DNA of 6,938 nucleotides from assembly GCA_020435025.1 (NCBI GenBank), contig JAGRAG010000038.1:1-6938 (forward strand), given 5' to 3'. This DNA comes from Bdellovibrionales bacterium (lineage in GTDB: Bacteria; Bdellovibrionota; Bdellovibrionia; Bdellovibrionales; UBA1609). How positions within the stretch are numbered: position 1 is the stretch's first letter; every line of letters begins with the position of its first letter. A model generated the notes under the pieces. It did no database searches and was not told the origin of the DNA. It saw only the letters and a program-made list of their open reading frames with translations. The position numbers were made by a program, and so were the translations under genes. Positions 1 through 6,093 of the stretch are shown piece after piece.

Positions 1-817
1 CTAAAAGAGCTTCCGTTAGCGAATCTGTCATTACGGGAGGACCGCAGAAATAATATTTTGCAGAGTTCAAGTCACCTATTTGCTTTTCGATAAGATGGAT
101 ACCGATAAACCCCTTTTCTCCGGTCCACGCCCCTTGTGCATCAGACAACACTGGAGTGTAGTGAAAGTTCTTATAGCGCTTTGCCAAAGACTTTAGTTCC
201 AGATCAAAAGCCATGTCATCCTCCGTGCGGCACCCATAAAACAAATAAAGAGGAGTGGTCGAGCCAATATCTAAAACCCCTTGAATCATCGATATAAAAG
301 GAGTGATGCCAATCCCACCGGCGACAAGGACTTGCGGGGTTTTCGAGTTGTACTTTTCTTCGCCCAGGATGAAAAGACCATTGGGATTGTACGCCTTTAC
401 GGTATCACCGATACTTAAACCGTGAAACCAAGACGAACCTATGCCTTCAGAAATCTTTTTTATGGAAACTGAAAGTACCTTATTGTTTAAAGAAGATGAC
501 GAGATCGAATAAGATCTCTGTACAGCCCCCTCACCATGAGGAATCTGAAAAGTTAAAAATTGGCCTTCTTGAAATGTGGGAAAAGATCTTCCTTCCGATC
601 GAATCAAGCGAAAGGTCTTTATATCGTGAGTCTCCTCGATAATATCGACGACGGTCAAAGAGTCTACGCCGTGCCACTCTAAATTGGATCGATCCTCTGA
701 GATCCCAGCGGCAAGTGAGCGACGCAAGCCCCATTCTCTTAAACCAGCAATCATGGTCACAAAGGCTAAGGCACCCGCCGAAAGATGAAATAGCCCTTGA
801 TAGGATATAGCTTCCAT
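1..817 (-). CDS. Membrane-anchored ferredoxin/flavodoxin reductase-like NAD(P)H oxidoreductase (3' end outside window)
   Basis: 272 residues are visible and the gene continues past the left edge. Seen: one hydrophobic N-terminal helix (about residues 7-26), then an FAD-binding barrel with the RSYS motif at 101-104 and a VSIKK...GS stretch at 117-129. A nucleotide-binding domain follows, with GGIGITP at 167-173, YGCR at 194-197 and CGPP at 258-261. This order is that of the ferredoxin-NADP+ reductase superfamily (Hcr, phenol hydroxylase P5 and benzoate dioxygenase reductase types), which moves electrons between NAD(P)H, FAD and an iron-sulfur partner. Many relatives carry a C-terminal 2Fe-2S domain; whether this one does lies outside the window. 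The ATG at 817 follows the TAG of the upstream iron-sulfur protein gene by 2 bp. Its ribosome binding site (AGGAG) lies across the end of that gene, so the two are almost certainly one translationally coupled operon. The electron partner is inferred from this linkage. Family is confident, substrate unknown. Confidence 0.9.
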   Translation of the reverse strand, partial: MEAISYQGLFHLSAGALAFVTMIAGLREWGLRRSLAAGISEDRSNLEWHGVDSLTVVDIIEETHDIKTFRLIRSEGRSFPTFQEGQFLTFQIPHGEGAVQRSYSISSSSLNNKVLSVSIKKISEGIGSSWFHGLSIGDTVKAYNPNGLFILGEEKYNSKTPQVLVAGGIGITPFISMIQGVLDIGSTTPLYLFYGCRTEDDMAFDLELKSLAKRYKNFHYTPVLSDAQGAWTGEKGFIGIHLIEKQIGDLNSAKYYFCGPPVMTDSLTEALL

Positions 818-819
818 TA

Positions 820-1914
820 CTAGGCTCTCCTAGCTTTGGGGTTAAATACTTTTTCAAACTCTAGCGCTTGCACTGGGCATATATCAATACATCCGCCACA
901 GCTAATACAGGGGGTTTCATCGAGGTTGAATTTGCCTTCGATGGGAACACCGTCTTTGTGCGCATAGGACGCGATATCGATTCCCATTGGGCAGACGGTA
1001 TTGCACAGATTGATCCCACGACATTTGTCATTGGCACGAATCCCATAGGTCGACTTACTTAATTTTGAGGTTACATTCATTAGGTTTGCCAAGGGACACC
1101 CGTATCGACACCACAAACGCGTTCCAAAAAAAGGATAGGCCCCCACCCCAATAATAGCCCCGAATGCAAAATCGACAACAAAGTCCTGAAAAGAGCGCCA
1201 ACTGGCAAGAAGATTAGGAGCCGAAAAAATGTTCCACGAATCTAAAAAGAGCATCAGTCCAAAAAAAACAGCAATCAATAAAAAAATAAACTGTAAGACT
1301 TCCATTTTTTTAGACAATTCACTTCTCGGTGTGTAATTGCGCACCCACTTTTGACCCCATTTCGTTAAACCCGCAGCTTCCGCTAAATTTCCACAGGCAC
1401 AGAACCAGGAGCAGTATCTTTTTCCAAGAAACCAAGCCACTAAAGGAACCACGATAAAAATGTATACAAACCCACCCATAGAGGTAAAGCCGTTATAAAC
1501 GTAAACATAAGCATTCTTATTTAAAGGGGCAAAAGTGTCGTTAAAAAAATCTCCGCCATTTTTTAAATAAGGAAGATAATAGGGAATAAAATAAAAAAAG
1601 ACGAGCTGAGAAAAAATAATGCTTATCCATTTTTTTCTTTGATAGGGAGAAAATTTTTGATTTTTGTCACTTGAATAGGGCGAGCGATTTAAAAGGAACT
1701 GCCTTAGTCCTAAAATAACAATGAAACCCGTGTAAACGGTCATGTACCAAAAAGACGTGCTCTTCCCAAACCAGTAAAACGTTGAGGCTACTTGGTCTTC
1801 TGGAACAAACCAGGTCGGATACTTATAAATCAAATAAAATAAGATAACTGAAGGAAGAAAGAGACTTAAAAAGATCAGCTCTCCTATGGTTCGCTGGGGT
1901 TTTGCGGTATCCAA
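820..1914 (-). CDS. NapH/NosR-type polytopic membrane protein with ferredoxin-like 4Fe-4S domain
   Basis: 364 residues with about six hydrophobic segments (roughly 12-30, 54-72, 97-117, 145-163, 206-225, 243-262). Cysteine motifs sit at membrane borders: C168-x3-C172-x-C174 and C269-x3-C273-P. This paired arrangement is typical of NapH/NosR/CcoG-type membrane iron-sulfur proteins. The C-terminal ferredoxin region has one complete motif, C336-x2-C339-x2-C342-x3-C346-P. It also has an earlier motif at C298, C304 and C308-P in which the expected cysteine at 301 is isoleucine. Such proteins pass electrons between quinol, a cytosolic donor and membrane or periplasmic acceptors. The adjacent flavoprotein (ATG 2 bp after this stop) suggests NAD(P)H as donor or acceptor, which is inference. 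It is longer than NapH, lacks the C-terminal extension of CcoG, and has no visible periplasmic FMN domain as in full NosR. The start is TTG, chosen because AAAGGAG lies 6 bp upstream and no in-frame ATG occurs before an upstream stop. Confidence 0.9.
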   Translation of the reverse strand: MDTAKPQRTIGELIFLSLFLPSVILFYLIYKYPTWFVPEDQVASTFYWFGKSTSFWYMTVYTGFIVILGLRQFLLNRSPYSSDKNQKFSPYQRKKWISIIFSQLVFFYFIPYYLPYLKNGGDFFNDTFAPLNKNAYVYVYNGFTSMGGFVYIFIVVPLVAWFLGKRYCSWFCACGNLAEAAGLTKWGQKWVRNYTPRSELSKKMEVLQFIFLLIAVFFGLMLFLDSWNIFSAPNLLASWRSFQDFVVDFAFGAIIGVGAYPFFGTRLWCRYGCPLANLMNVTSKLSKSTYGIRANDKCRGINLCNTVCPMGIDIASYAHKDGVPIEGKFNLDETPCISCGGCIDICPVQALEFEKVFNPKARRA

Positions 1915-1920
1915 GCTTAG

Positions 1921-1927
1921 CTCCTTT
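1921..1927 (-). promoter_or_regulatory. Ribosome binding site fixing the TTG start of the iron-sulfur protein
   Basis: On the minus strand this reads AAAGGAG, followed by six bases and then TTG at 1914-1912. The match to the 16S rRNA 3' end and the ideal spacing support TTG as the true start. No ATG lies in frame between here and the upstream in-frame TAA at 1963-1965. Confidence 0.75.
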
Positions 1928-2057
1928 AAAAGGTTCGCATAACAAATACGATGATCTTCATTTTAGGTTACAAAAATCTATAATAACTTGAAATGTCTAA
2001 ATAAATTAACTCCCTATTAACCCAGAACGAAAGAAAAAGGGATTTATGGACCAAAGA

Positions 2058-2073
2058 AGGGCTATGTGGCCCT
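2058..2073 (-). terminator. Weak hairpin, possible terminator for minus-strand transcripts
   Basis: AGGGC (2058-2062) pairs with GCCCT (2069-2073) around a six-base loop. Read on the minus strand, the hairpin is followed by TTCTTT, a poor T-tract. It could end read-through from the small secreted-protein gene at 2385-2744 after the large palindrome. The five-pair stem and interrupted tract make this a tentative call. Confidence 0.22.
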
Positions 2074-2148
2074 GAAAGCAATATATCTTAATTTGAATTC
2101 TTATTTTATATGCCTTTAATTCCTATAATCTGCTCCCTTTCACTGTGA

Positions 2149-2360
2149 ATGAAAGTTGAGATCACTTAAAAATCCCAAAGCTTATGTAGGAAGCTCACGT
2201 ACATTCAACTTCGGGACACGTCTTCTGTCATGCTCTGCGCTCCCGCCGTTGGCGGGAGCGCCTCCAGCGGGGCTGCCTAAGCTTGGCAGAGCGCCCTTCG
2301 CTAAATATATGTGATCTTCCTACATAAGCTTTGGGATTTTTAAGTGATCTAAACTTTCAT
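2149..2360. repeat. 212-bp long intergenic palindrome with branched GC-rich core
   Basis: The arms 2149-2193 and 2316-2360 are reverse complements at 44 of 45 positions; the inner 35 (2159-2193 with 2316-2350) are perfect. The only mismatch is 2158/2351. Pairing continues imperfectly inward to GGG (2213-2215) with CCC (2294-2296). The AT-rich arms enclose a GC-rich centre that folds into further hairpins. It lies 24 bp downstream of the stop of the minus-strand secreted-protein gene and contains no reading frame of note. It may be a non-autonomous mobile repeat, a structured 3' RNA end or a cruciform-forming site. It is not a classical terminator, because no T-tract follows the arm on either strand. 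Confidence 0.9.
2232..2292. other. Branched GC-rich core of the first palindrome
   Basis: GCTCTGC (2232-2238) pairs with GCAGAGC (2286-2292). Enclosed is a perfect 11-bp hairpin, GCGCTCCCGCC (2237-2247) with GGCGGGAGCGC (2251-2261) and loop GTT; the two stems compete for two bases. A third, smaller hairpin is CAGC (2265-2268) with GCTG (2272-2275), or alternatively CTGCC (2273-2277) with GGCAG (2285-2289). The result resembles a multi-branch junction at the tip of a long AT-rich stem. Confidence 0.7.
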
Positions 2361-2384
2361 CCGCAAATATTTAAAATAAATTTA

Positions 2385-2744
2385 TTACTGAATCAGCTGT
2401 GAGGTGGACGTCACTTGCAACTTGTTAATTAAGTAAAACTGACTGTCTTGGTTAAGACCTAATTCTTTATAGGTATAGGTCAATTTTTTTAAGTGCCTTT
2501 CCATTTCACACGTATCTGCGACTTTTCTTACGACATGCATTTGAACAGGAAAGCTCTCCAACATGACCATCATAAAACTGCTTTTGTCCGTGCAACCGTT
2601 GCTTTCAACTAATAGCTCAAAGCCATCTTGTGTTGGCATATATCCATAGACATTCGCCTCTTTTGGATACTCGTCTTTTTGATTATCTTTGGCCTGTGCA
2701 GAAAAAACGGTAAATGCGATGCTAATAGCTAATAACCATTTCAT
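2385..2744 (-). CDS. Small secreted protein of unknown function
   Basis: 119 residues. The N-terminus MKW followed by a hydrophobic run ending SAQA|K is a clear Sec signal peptide, with likely cleavage after residue 18. This gives a mature protein of about 101 residues in the periplasm or outside the cell. The mature part has exactly two cysteines, C51 (in NGCTDKSSF) and C79 (in ADTCEM), which could form one disulfide. I do not recognise a named family, and no catalytic motif is visible. The frame is open further upstream to 2834, but ATG 2744 is preferred: it begins the signal peptide and follows GGGGGA at good spacing. A divergent secreted-protein gene starts at 3100 across an AT-rich spacer. 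Downstream lies the long palindrome at 2149-2360. Confidence 0.8.
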   Translation of the reverse strand: MKWLLAISIAFTVFSAQAKDNQKDEYPKEANVYGYMPTQDGFELLVESNGCTDKSSFMMVMLESFPVQMHVVRKVADTCEMERHLKKLTYTYKELGLNQDSQFYLINKLQVTSTSQLIQ

Positions 2745-3099
2745 AAAATCCCCCTTTACTTTTCGCCACCAATAGACACAAATTCTTAAGCACTGTCTAG
2801 GTGATGATGCAAATATGTAACTTTTAAGACGCAAAACATATTCAAAAACGAGAATTATTTACAGTTAATAAATACAAATAAACGTAATTATTCTGAACAA
2901 CTAATTACAATTTAATTATATAAAATTATTGATAAATATTAAATCCATTAAATTAGTTAAAATACTTAAAATAATTAATATTTAATTATTTTTACTAATT
3001 ACATTCTTCTATTATAACTTGCCAAGCTCTAGGGGGTTAGATACTTCCGGAGAGGAAAATACATTCAATACCTTTTTGTCATAATCTTAAGGAGTTAAA
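2745..3099. other. Extremely AT-rich divergent intergenic region
   Basis: This spacer separates two divergently transcribed small secreted-protein genes and should hold both promoters. The core is exceptionally AT-rich: 13 G/C bases in 2881-3000. It contains a 10-bp direct repeat, ACTAATTACA, at 2900-2909 and 2994-3003. The heptamer-like TTTAATTAT occurs at 2911-2919 and 2981-2989. Such DNA commonly acts as UP elements or binds nucleoid proteins, but no specific operator can be identified. No tRNA or convincing small gene is present. Confidence 0.7.
2991..3018 (+). promoter_or_regulatory. Candidate sigma70-type promoter for the gene at 3100
   Basis: TTTACT (2991-2996) and TATAAC (3013-3018) are separated by 16 bp, with strongly AT-rich sequence upstream that could serve as an UP element. 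Transcription would begin near 3025 and leave a leader of about 75 nt. The elements match the consensus only partly, and AT-rich DNA gives many chance matches. Confidence 0.3.
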
Positions 3100-3624
3100 A
3101 TGAAAAACTTAATCCAAATCCTTTCTGCAATGGTCGTGGTAGCCGCTGGCTTCACTTCACAAGCCCGATCCATTCAATACACAGGAGTTCAAGCCACTGT
3201 AACAAAAGTACATGTTAGCGAACAGTTTCCATATGTGGCGCAAATGCCATGGACTCAAGGGCGAATTCAAGTGAACTATCTGACTAACAAAGTAAATCTT
3301 CATCTCTATGGACCGACTGGCCAGTGCCCTGATGGAGCCGTTTGTTTTGCTCCCACTTACAGTGCTACGATCAGTTTAGATATAGTCAACCAAACCATTG
3401 GAAGATGCGGCAATACCGTTGTTGGCCAAACCAATCCCAACAATCCGAAGAAACCAAATTTTATTGAAACTCTTGTTGTCACAGACTACAGCAACATTGA
3501 ATGTCGATTGATGCCCCCAGCAATCACTGTCGTTCAATACTATTACAAAGATGGAACCACTGAAAATCCCATCGGCCATGCCTTTTTCTACGCCGATCAG
3601 TTGGTTCCCTATTTAGGAAACTAA
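3100..3624 (+). CDS. Secreted protein of unknown function with four cysteines
   Basis: 174 residues. A Sec signal peptide is clear: MKNLIQ, a hydrophobic stretch (about 8-18), then TSQA|R with likely cleavage after residue 22. The mature protein of about 152 residues has cysteines at 76, 82, 103 and 135, compatible with two disulfides in an oxidising compartment. It is rich in Thr, Val, Tyr and Asn with alternating hydrophobic residues, suggesting a mainly beta-strand domain. No enzymatic motif, lipobox or anchoring sequence is visible and I do not recognise the family. ATG 3100 is preceded by AAGGAG with a five-base spacer. The gene ends 25 bp before a strong hairpin terminator shared with the convergent DUF2892 gene. 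Confidence 0.85.
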   Translation: MKNLIQILSAMVVVAAGFTSQARSIQYTGVQATVTKVHVSEQFPYVAQMPWTQGRIQVNYLTNKVNLHLYGPTGQCPDGAVCFAPTYSATISLDIVNQTIGRCGNTVVGQTNPNNPKKPNFIETLVVTDYSNIECRLMPPAITVVQYYYKDGTTENPIGHAFFYADQLVPYLGN

Positions 3625-3649
3625 GGCTGATATCTTATATCCTTAAAAT

Positions 3650-3676
3650 AAAAAAGAGGCTTTCAGCCTCTTTTTT
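3650..3676. terminator. Bidirectional intrinsic terminator between convergent genes
   Basis: GAGGCT (3656-3661) pairs with AGCCTC (3665-3670) around loop TTC, flanked by A6 (3650-3655) and T6 (3671-3676). It therefore has a GC stem and U-tract on both strands. It ends the plus-strand gene at 3624. On the minus strand it overlaps the TAA stop (3677-3675) of the DUF2892 gene. Confidence 0.9.
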
Positions 3677-3899
3677 ATTCTTTAGGTCCTTGAGAACCCG
3701 CCCCACCCTGGGGCTTCGAAGAACACGTACTGATTCCAAAGAGAGTATACAAAGGACAATATCCACTTAAACCCGTTACAAGCGGAATAATACCCAAGTA
3801 CCCTAGTGGACTCTTCGGTCCGATAAAAGCAAGGGACAGCACCCCTAAACCAACCAGCATACGCAACACTCGCTCTATTTTATTAGAGTTCACTTTCAT
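3675..3899 (-). CDS. DUF2892 (YgaP-type transmembrane) family small inner-membrane protein
   Basis: 74 residues. The pattern NxxERVLRMLVG at the start, a first hydrophobic helix (about 13-26), a GPKSPLGYLG turn and a second helix leading into IPLVTGLSGYCPLY and GISTC is characteristic of DUF2892. The family is known as stand-alone two-helix membrane proteins or as the membrane part of rhodanese-fused YgaP. The conserved cysteines are C48 and C59. The tail (about 60-74) is Gly/Ser/Lys-rich and probably cytosolic. No rhodanese domain is present. The molecular role is not established. ATG 3899 follows a strong GAGGAGGAG. The transporter gene upstream ends 120 bp away on the same strand, so co-transcription is possible but not required. 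The stop codon lies in the terminator. Confidence 0.87.
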   Translation of the reverse strand: MKVNSNKIERVLRMLVGLGVLSLAFIGPKSPLGYLGIIPLVTGLSGYCPLYTLFGISTCSSKPQGGAGSQGPKE

Positions 3900-4019
3900 G
3901 ACTCCTCCTCTTAAGCGTCCCTAACAGGATAGTAGAGGATCTTATAAGAGAAAAGAAAAAAATAACACGATCTTAATAGTACGCTTAAACAGCTCACTTC
4001 GGGCTATTCTGTCCCCAGG

Positions 4020-5357
4020 TCAATCTTCGACTTCTTTGTTTCCAATCATAGCCCAAACGACAAATACCAGAAGCATAGATAAAACCCCTGATCCCAACCA
4101 AAACCAAGCGGCTGCCGAAAAATCATAGATCTTTTTGCCATTTTCTAATGTCTCAGTTTGAATCAACACACTACTTATATATTCTTGAGCGGAAGCTCCA
4201 ATATAAGCAAAAAGCCCAATAAAGCCCTTCACCGCTCCAACAGCCCTTTTGGACATAATGTCTGCGGCCATAAGGCCAGCTAAAAACACAATCAATCCGC
4301 CAATACCAAATCCAAAAATCCCAAGAGCAATGGCGTCTGAGACTCGGTGACCCGGACCCCAAAACAGTAGAGCCATTCCGCCAACATTGCACAAACCATA
4401 AAAAGTCGTTGGAATCGGCCGGTTTGAATTAAAAAAGCGATCTGAAATACCTCCAGCAAGAATCGCTCCGACCAATCCCGCTACAGGGTAGACCCCCATC
4501 GAAAACCCCGCTTCCTCTAAGGAGTATTTTTTAACCTCTTGTAAATACAAAATCGCCCAGGAGTTAATGGCATATCGAGAAACATACATTCCCGCACACG
4601 ATAAAGCGATCACCCAGACCACGGGGCTTTTAAGAACTTCAAGCTGAGCCGACCAAGTGTTTTTTGACTTTGGAGATACAGCCCTTTCTCCAAATAAAAC
4701 TGAAGGATCAGGATATCCCAATGTTTGTGGACGATCCTTTAAAAAGAAAAACATAAAAAAGACAACCACAATACTGAGTAGGCCCGGAGCTAAAAAGCCC
4801 CATCTCCAGCCAAGATAGGAAACAATTAATGAGCTAATAACAAATGTAATGCCTTCGCCAATGTTATGAGACCCGGCCCAAACAGAGTATGCTGTGCCTC
4901 GATGTTTTAAAGAAAACCACTGAAAGATAGAAACACAAGAGGGGGCGGAACCCATTGATTGAAACCAACCGTTAACAGCCCACAAAGCAATGAACAAAAA
5001 GGCTGAATCAATAAACCCGAAAGATATATTAATCATCGCTGAGCCCAACAAACCTACTGACATAAATTTTCGAATATTTGCATGATCTGCTAAAAAGCCA
5101 TTTGTGAACTTTCCAATCGCGTAAGCAAAAAATAGTGCAGACCCCATCAATCCCAGTTGCTCTTTTGTTAAAATCCCCTCGTCAATTAAAGGTTTTTTAG
5201 CGATGGAAAGACTCAATCGAGTGGTATAAAAAAAAGAATAGCCTATGATTAAATTAATTATAATTCCCCACTGAAGTCGTTTAAATCGAGGAATCATCTC
5301 CCCTGGGGTTTGCTGTAAAGGCGCTTTGTCTGGTCCTGTCTTAAACCAAGCAAACAT
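4020..5357 (-). CDS. MFS transporter, organophosphate:phosphate antiporter (OPA) family, GlpT/UhpT/UhpC-like
   Basis: 445 residues, the usual length for OPA members, with twelve hydrophobic segments in two halves. Family features seen: GYSFFYTTR with R47 (equivalent to GlpT R45), NGWFQSMGSAPSCV at 129-142, and the RGTAYSVW...SHNIG loop with H164 (equivalent to GlpT H165). Also seen are LKDRPQTLGYP at 206-216, YVSRYAINSW with R261 (equivalent to GlpT R269), and KRAVGAVKGFIGLFAYIGA at 370-388. The two arginines bind the phosphate group in GlpT, so the protein should exchange a phosphorylated metabolite for inorganic phosphate across the inner membrane. The substrate (glycerol-3-phosphate, hexose phosphate or another) cannot be read from sequence; a UhpC-like sensor role is also possible, but no sensor kinase gene is adjacent. 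ATG 5357 is preceded by AGGAG nine bases upstream, directly abutting an inverted repeat. Confidence 0.93.
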   Translation of the reverse strand: MFAWFKTGPDKAPLQQTPGEMIPRFKRLQWGIIINLIIGYSFFYTTRLSLSIAKKPLIDEGILTKEQLGLMGSALFFAYAIGKFTNGFLADHANIRKFMSVGLLGSAMINISFGFIDSAFLFIALWAVNGWFQSMGSAPSCVSIFQWFSLKHRGTAYSVWAGSHNIGEGITFVISSLIVSYLGWRWGFLAPGLLSIVVVFFMFFFLKDRPQTLGYPDPSVLFGERAVSPKSKNTWSAQLEVLKSPVVWVIALSCAGMYVSRYAINSWAILYLQEVKKYSLEEAGFSMGVYPVAGLVGAILAGGISDRFFNSNRPIPTTFYGLCNVGGMALLFWGPGHRVSDAIALGIFGFGIGGLIVFLAGLMAADIMSKRAVGAVKGFIGLFAYIGASAQEYISSVLIQTETLENGKKIYDFSAAAWFWLGSGVLSMLLVFVVWAMIGNKEVED

Positions 5358-5371
5358 ATATTCTTTCTCCT

Positions 5372-5403
5372 AATTTGGGCTTGTTATGCTTGTAACCCAA
5401 ATT
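5372..5403 (-). promoter_or_regulatory. Inverted repeat next to the transporter ribosome binding site
   Basis: AATTTGGG (5372-5379) and CCCAAATT (5396-5403) are perfect 8-bp reverse complements separated by 16 bp. The AGGAG of the transporter gene (5371-5367, minus strand) immediately adjoins the inner edge of the repeat. It may be an operator for a dimeric repressor or an mRNA hairpin affecting translation initiation. The spacer also holds a near-duplicate CTTGTTA/CTTGTAA. The function is inferred from position only. Confidence 0.45.
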
Positions 5404-5593
5404 GAACTCGGGCACAGGGAACTGAGAAAGAAATCCTTAGTAAATCTATTAGTGATGAAAAAATACCACTAAGAAATGTGGCATGTCGGCTTCTATGAAA
5501 GTTAATAAGGAGTTGATTAATAGATTCTAGATTTAGCCTGATTGACGCACTATGGGCTGGAAAAAGTGACGGTCCCCTTTTAAGGTAGGGGGC

Positions 5594-6070
5594 ATGTCAG
5601 AGTTAACTCGGAAAATTCGTGAATTGCTTGTGGAAAGGAACGTCACTTTTAAAGAGATTGAGCACCCTCCCACACCGACCTGTGAGGATTCTGCAGCGGC
5701 TCGAGGGGAATCCCTGGAAATTGGGGGGAAGACGTTGCTTTTAAAAGGGAAAGAGGACTTTTTTCTCTTTGTGCTTTCGGCCGCTTTATCGGCAGACCTA
5801 AAAAAAGTGCGTAAAATATTGGGCTCAGGACACTTACGAATGGGAACCCATGAGGAACTATGGAATTTGGCCGGTGTTGAAAAAGGAGCACTCCCTCCTT
5901 TTGGACCCCCGATTTTGCCGTTTAAGTTGTTTGTTGATGAATCGATCTGCGAAAATTCAAAGATCGCCTTTAATGCCGGCGTGCTGACTACGTCGATGAT
6001 ACTGTCTATAGAAGACTATTTAGAAGTCGCCCAACCTGAAATCACCCAGTTTGCAAAAATAATCCGTTAA
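5594..6070 (+). CDS. YbaK/EbsC-family aminoacyl-tRNA deacylase (prolyl-tRNA editing domain protein)
   Basis: 158 residues, the normal size of a free-standing YbaK-type domain. Family landmarks seen: FKEIEHPPTPTCEDSAAARG (19-38), IGGKTLLLKG with K46 matching the conserved lysine of the active site, a LSADLKKVRKILG segment (66-78), the NLAGVEKGALPPFGPP loop (91-106) and FNAGVLTTSMILSIEDYL (126-143). Members hydrolyse mischarged aminoacyl-tRNAs in trans, for example Cys-tRNA(Pro) or Ala-tRNA(Pro). Which substrate applies here cannot be told. It acts in the cytosol. ATG 5594 follows AAGG and GGGGG sequences; the frame has no better upstream start. It is divergent from the transporter and convergent with the ABC ATPase. 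Its TAA stop lies within the terminal arm of the second palindrome. No clear sigma70 promoter could be placed in 5404-5593. Confidence 0.92.
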   Translation: MSELTRKIRELLVERNVTFKEIEHPPTPTCEDSAAARGESLEIGGKTLLLKGKEDFFLFVLSAALSADLKKVRKILGSGHLRMGTHEELWNLAGVEKGALPPFGPPILPFKLFVDESICENSKIAFNAGVLTTSMILSIEDYLEVAQPEITQFAKIIR

Positions 6071-6093
6071 ATTTTAGATCGCTTTTGCCTTTT

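Larger units (their letters stand above)
1915..2148. other. Non-coding leader of the redox operon
   Basis: No plausible gene lies here, apart from the ribosome binding site listed separately. The promoter of the minus-strand redox operon should be in this stretch. I see AT-rich TATTATAGA-like sequence near 1976-1986 (minus strand) but no convincing -35 partner at standard spacing. I see no FNR-type TTGAT-N4-ATCAA box. The rest is unremarkable AT-rich sequence up to the large palindrome that begins at 2149. Confidence 0.5.

Noticed and set aside
861..1062. Short open frames on both strands inside the iron-sulfur protein gene.
   Set aside because: They are out-of-frame with a gene showing strong family motifs and have no ribosome binding site or recognisable product.
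2046..2075. Nine-codon frame (ATG to TGA, plus strand) preceded by AAAAAGGG, resembling a leader peptide over the hairpin at 2058-2073.
   Set aside because: No plus-strand gene follows within more than 1 kb, so it cannot be an attenuator leader; short frames with purine-rich upstream sequence are common by chance.
2911..2950. Possible Fur or FNR box in the AT-rich spacer.
   Set aside because: Resemblance is only what AT-rich sequence gives by chance; neither a GATAATGATAATCATTATC-like 19-mer nor TTGAT-N4-ATCAA is present.
3961..4010. AGCTC / GGGCT hairpin between the transporter and DUF2892 genes as a possible terminator.
   Set aside because: The stem is five pairs with a wobble and no T-tract follows on the minus strand.
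5449..5472. TTAGTG / CACTAA inverted repeat (6-bp arms, 12-bp spacer) between the transporter and deacylase genes.
   Set aside because: Six-base arms are expected by chance in AT-rich DNA and it does not overlap a recognisable promoter.
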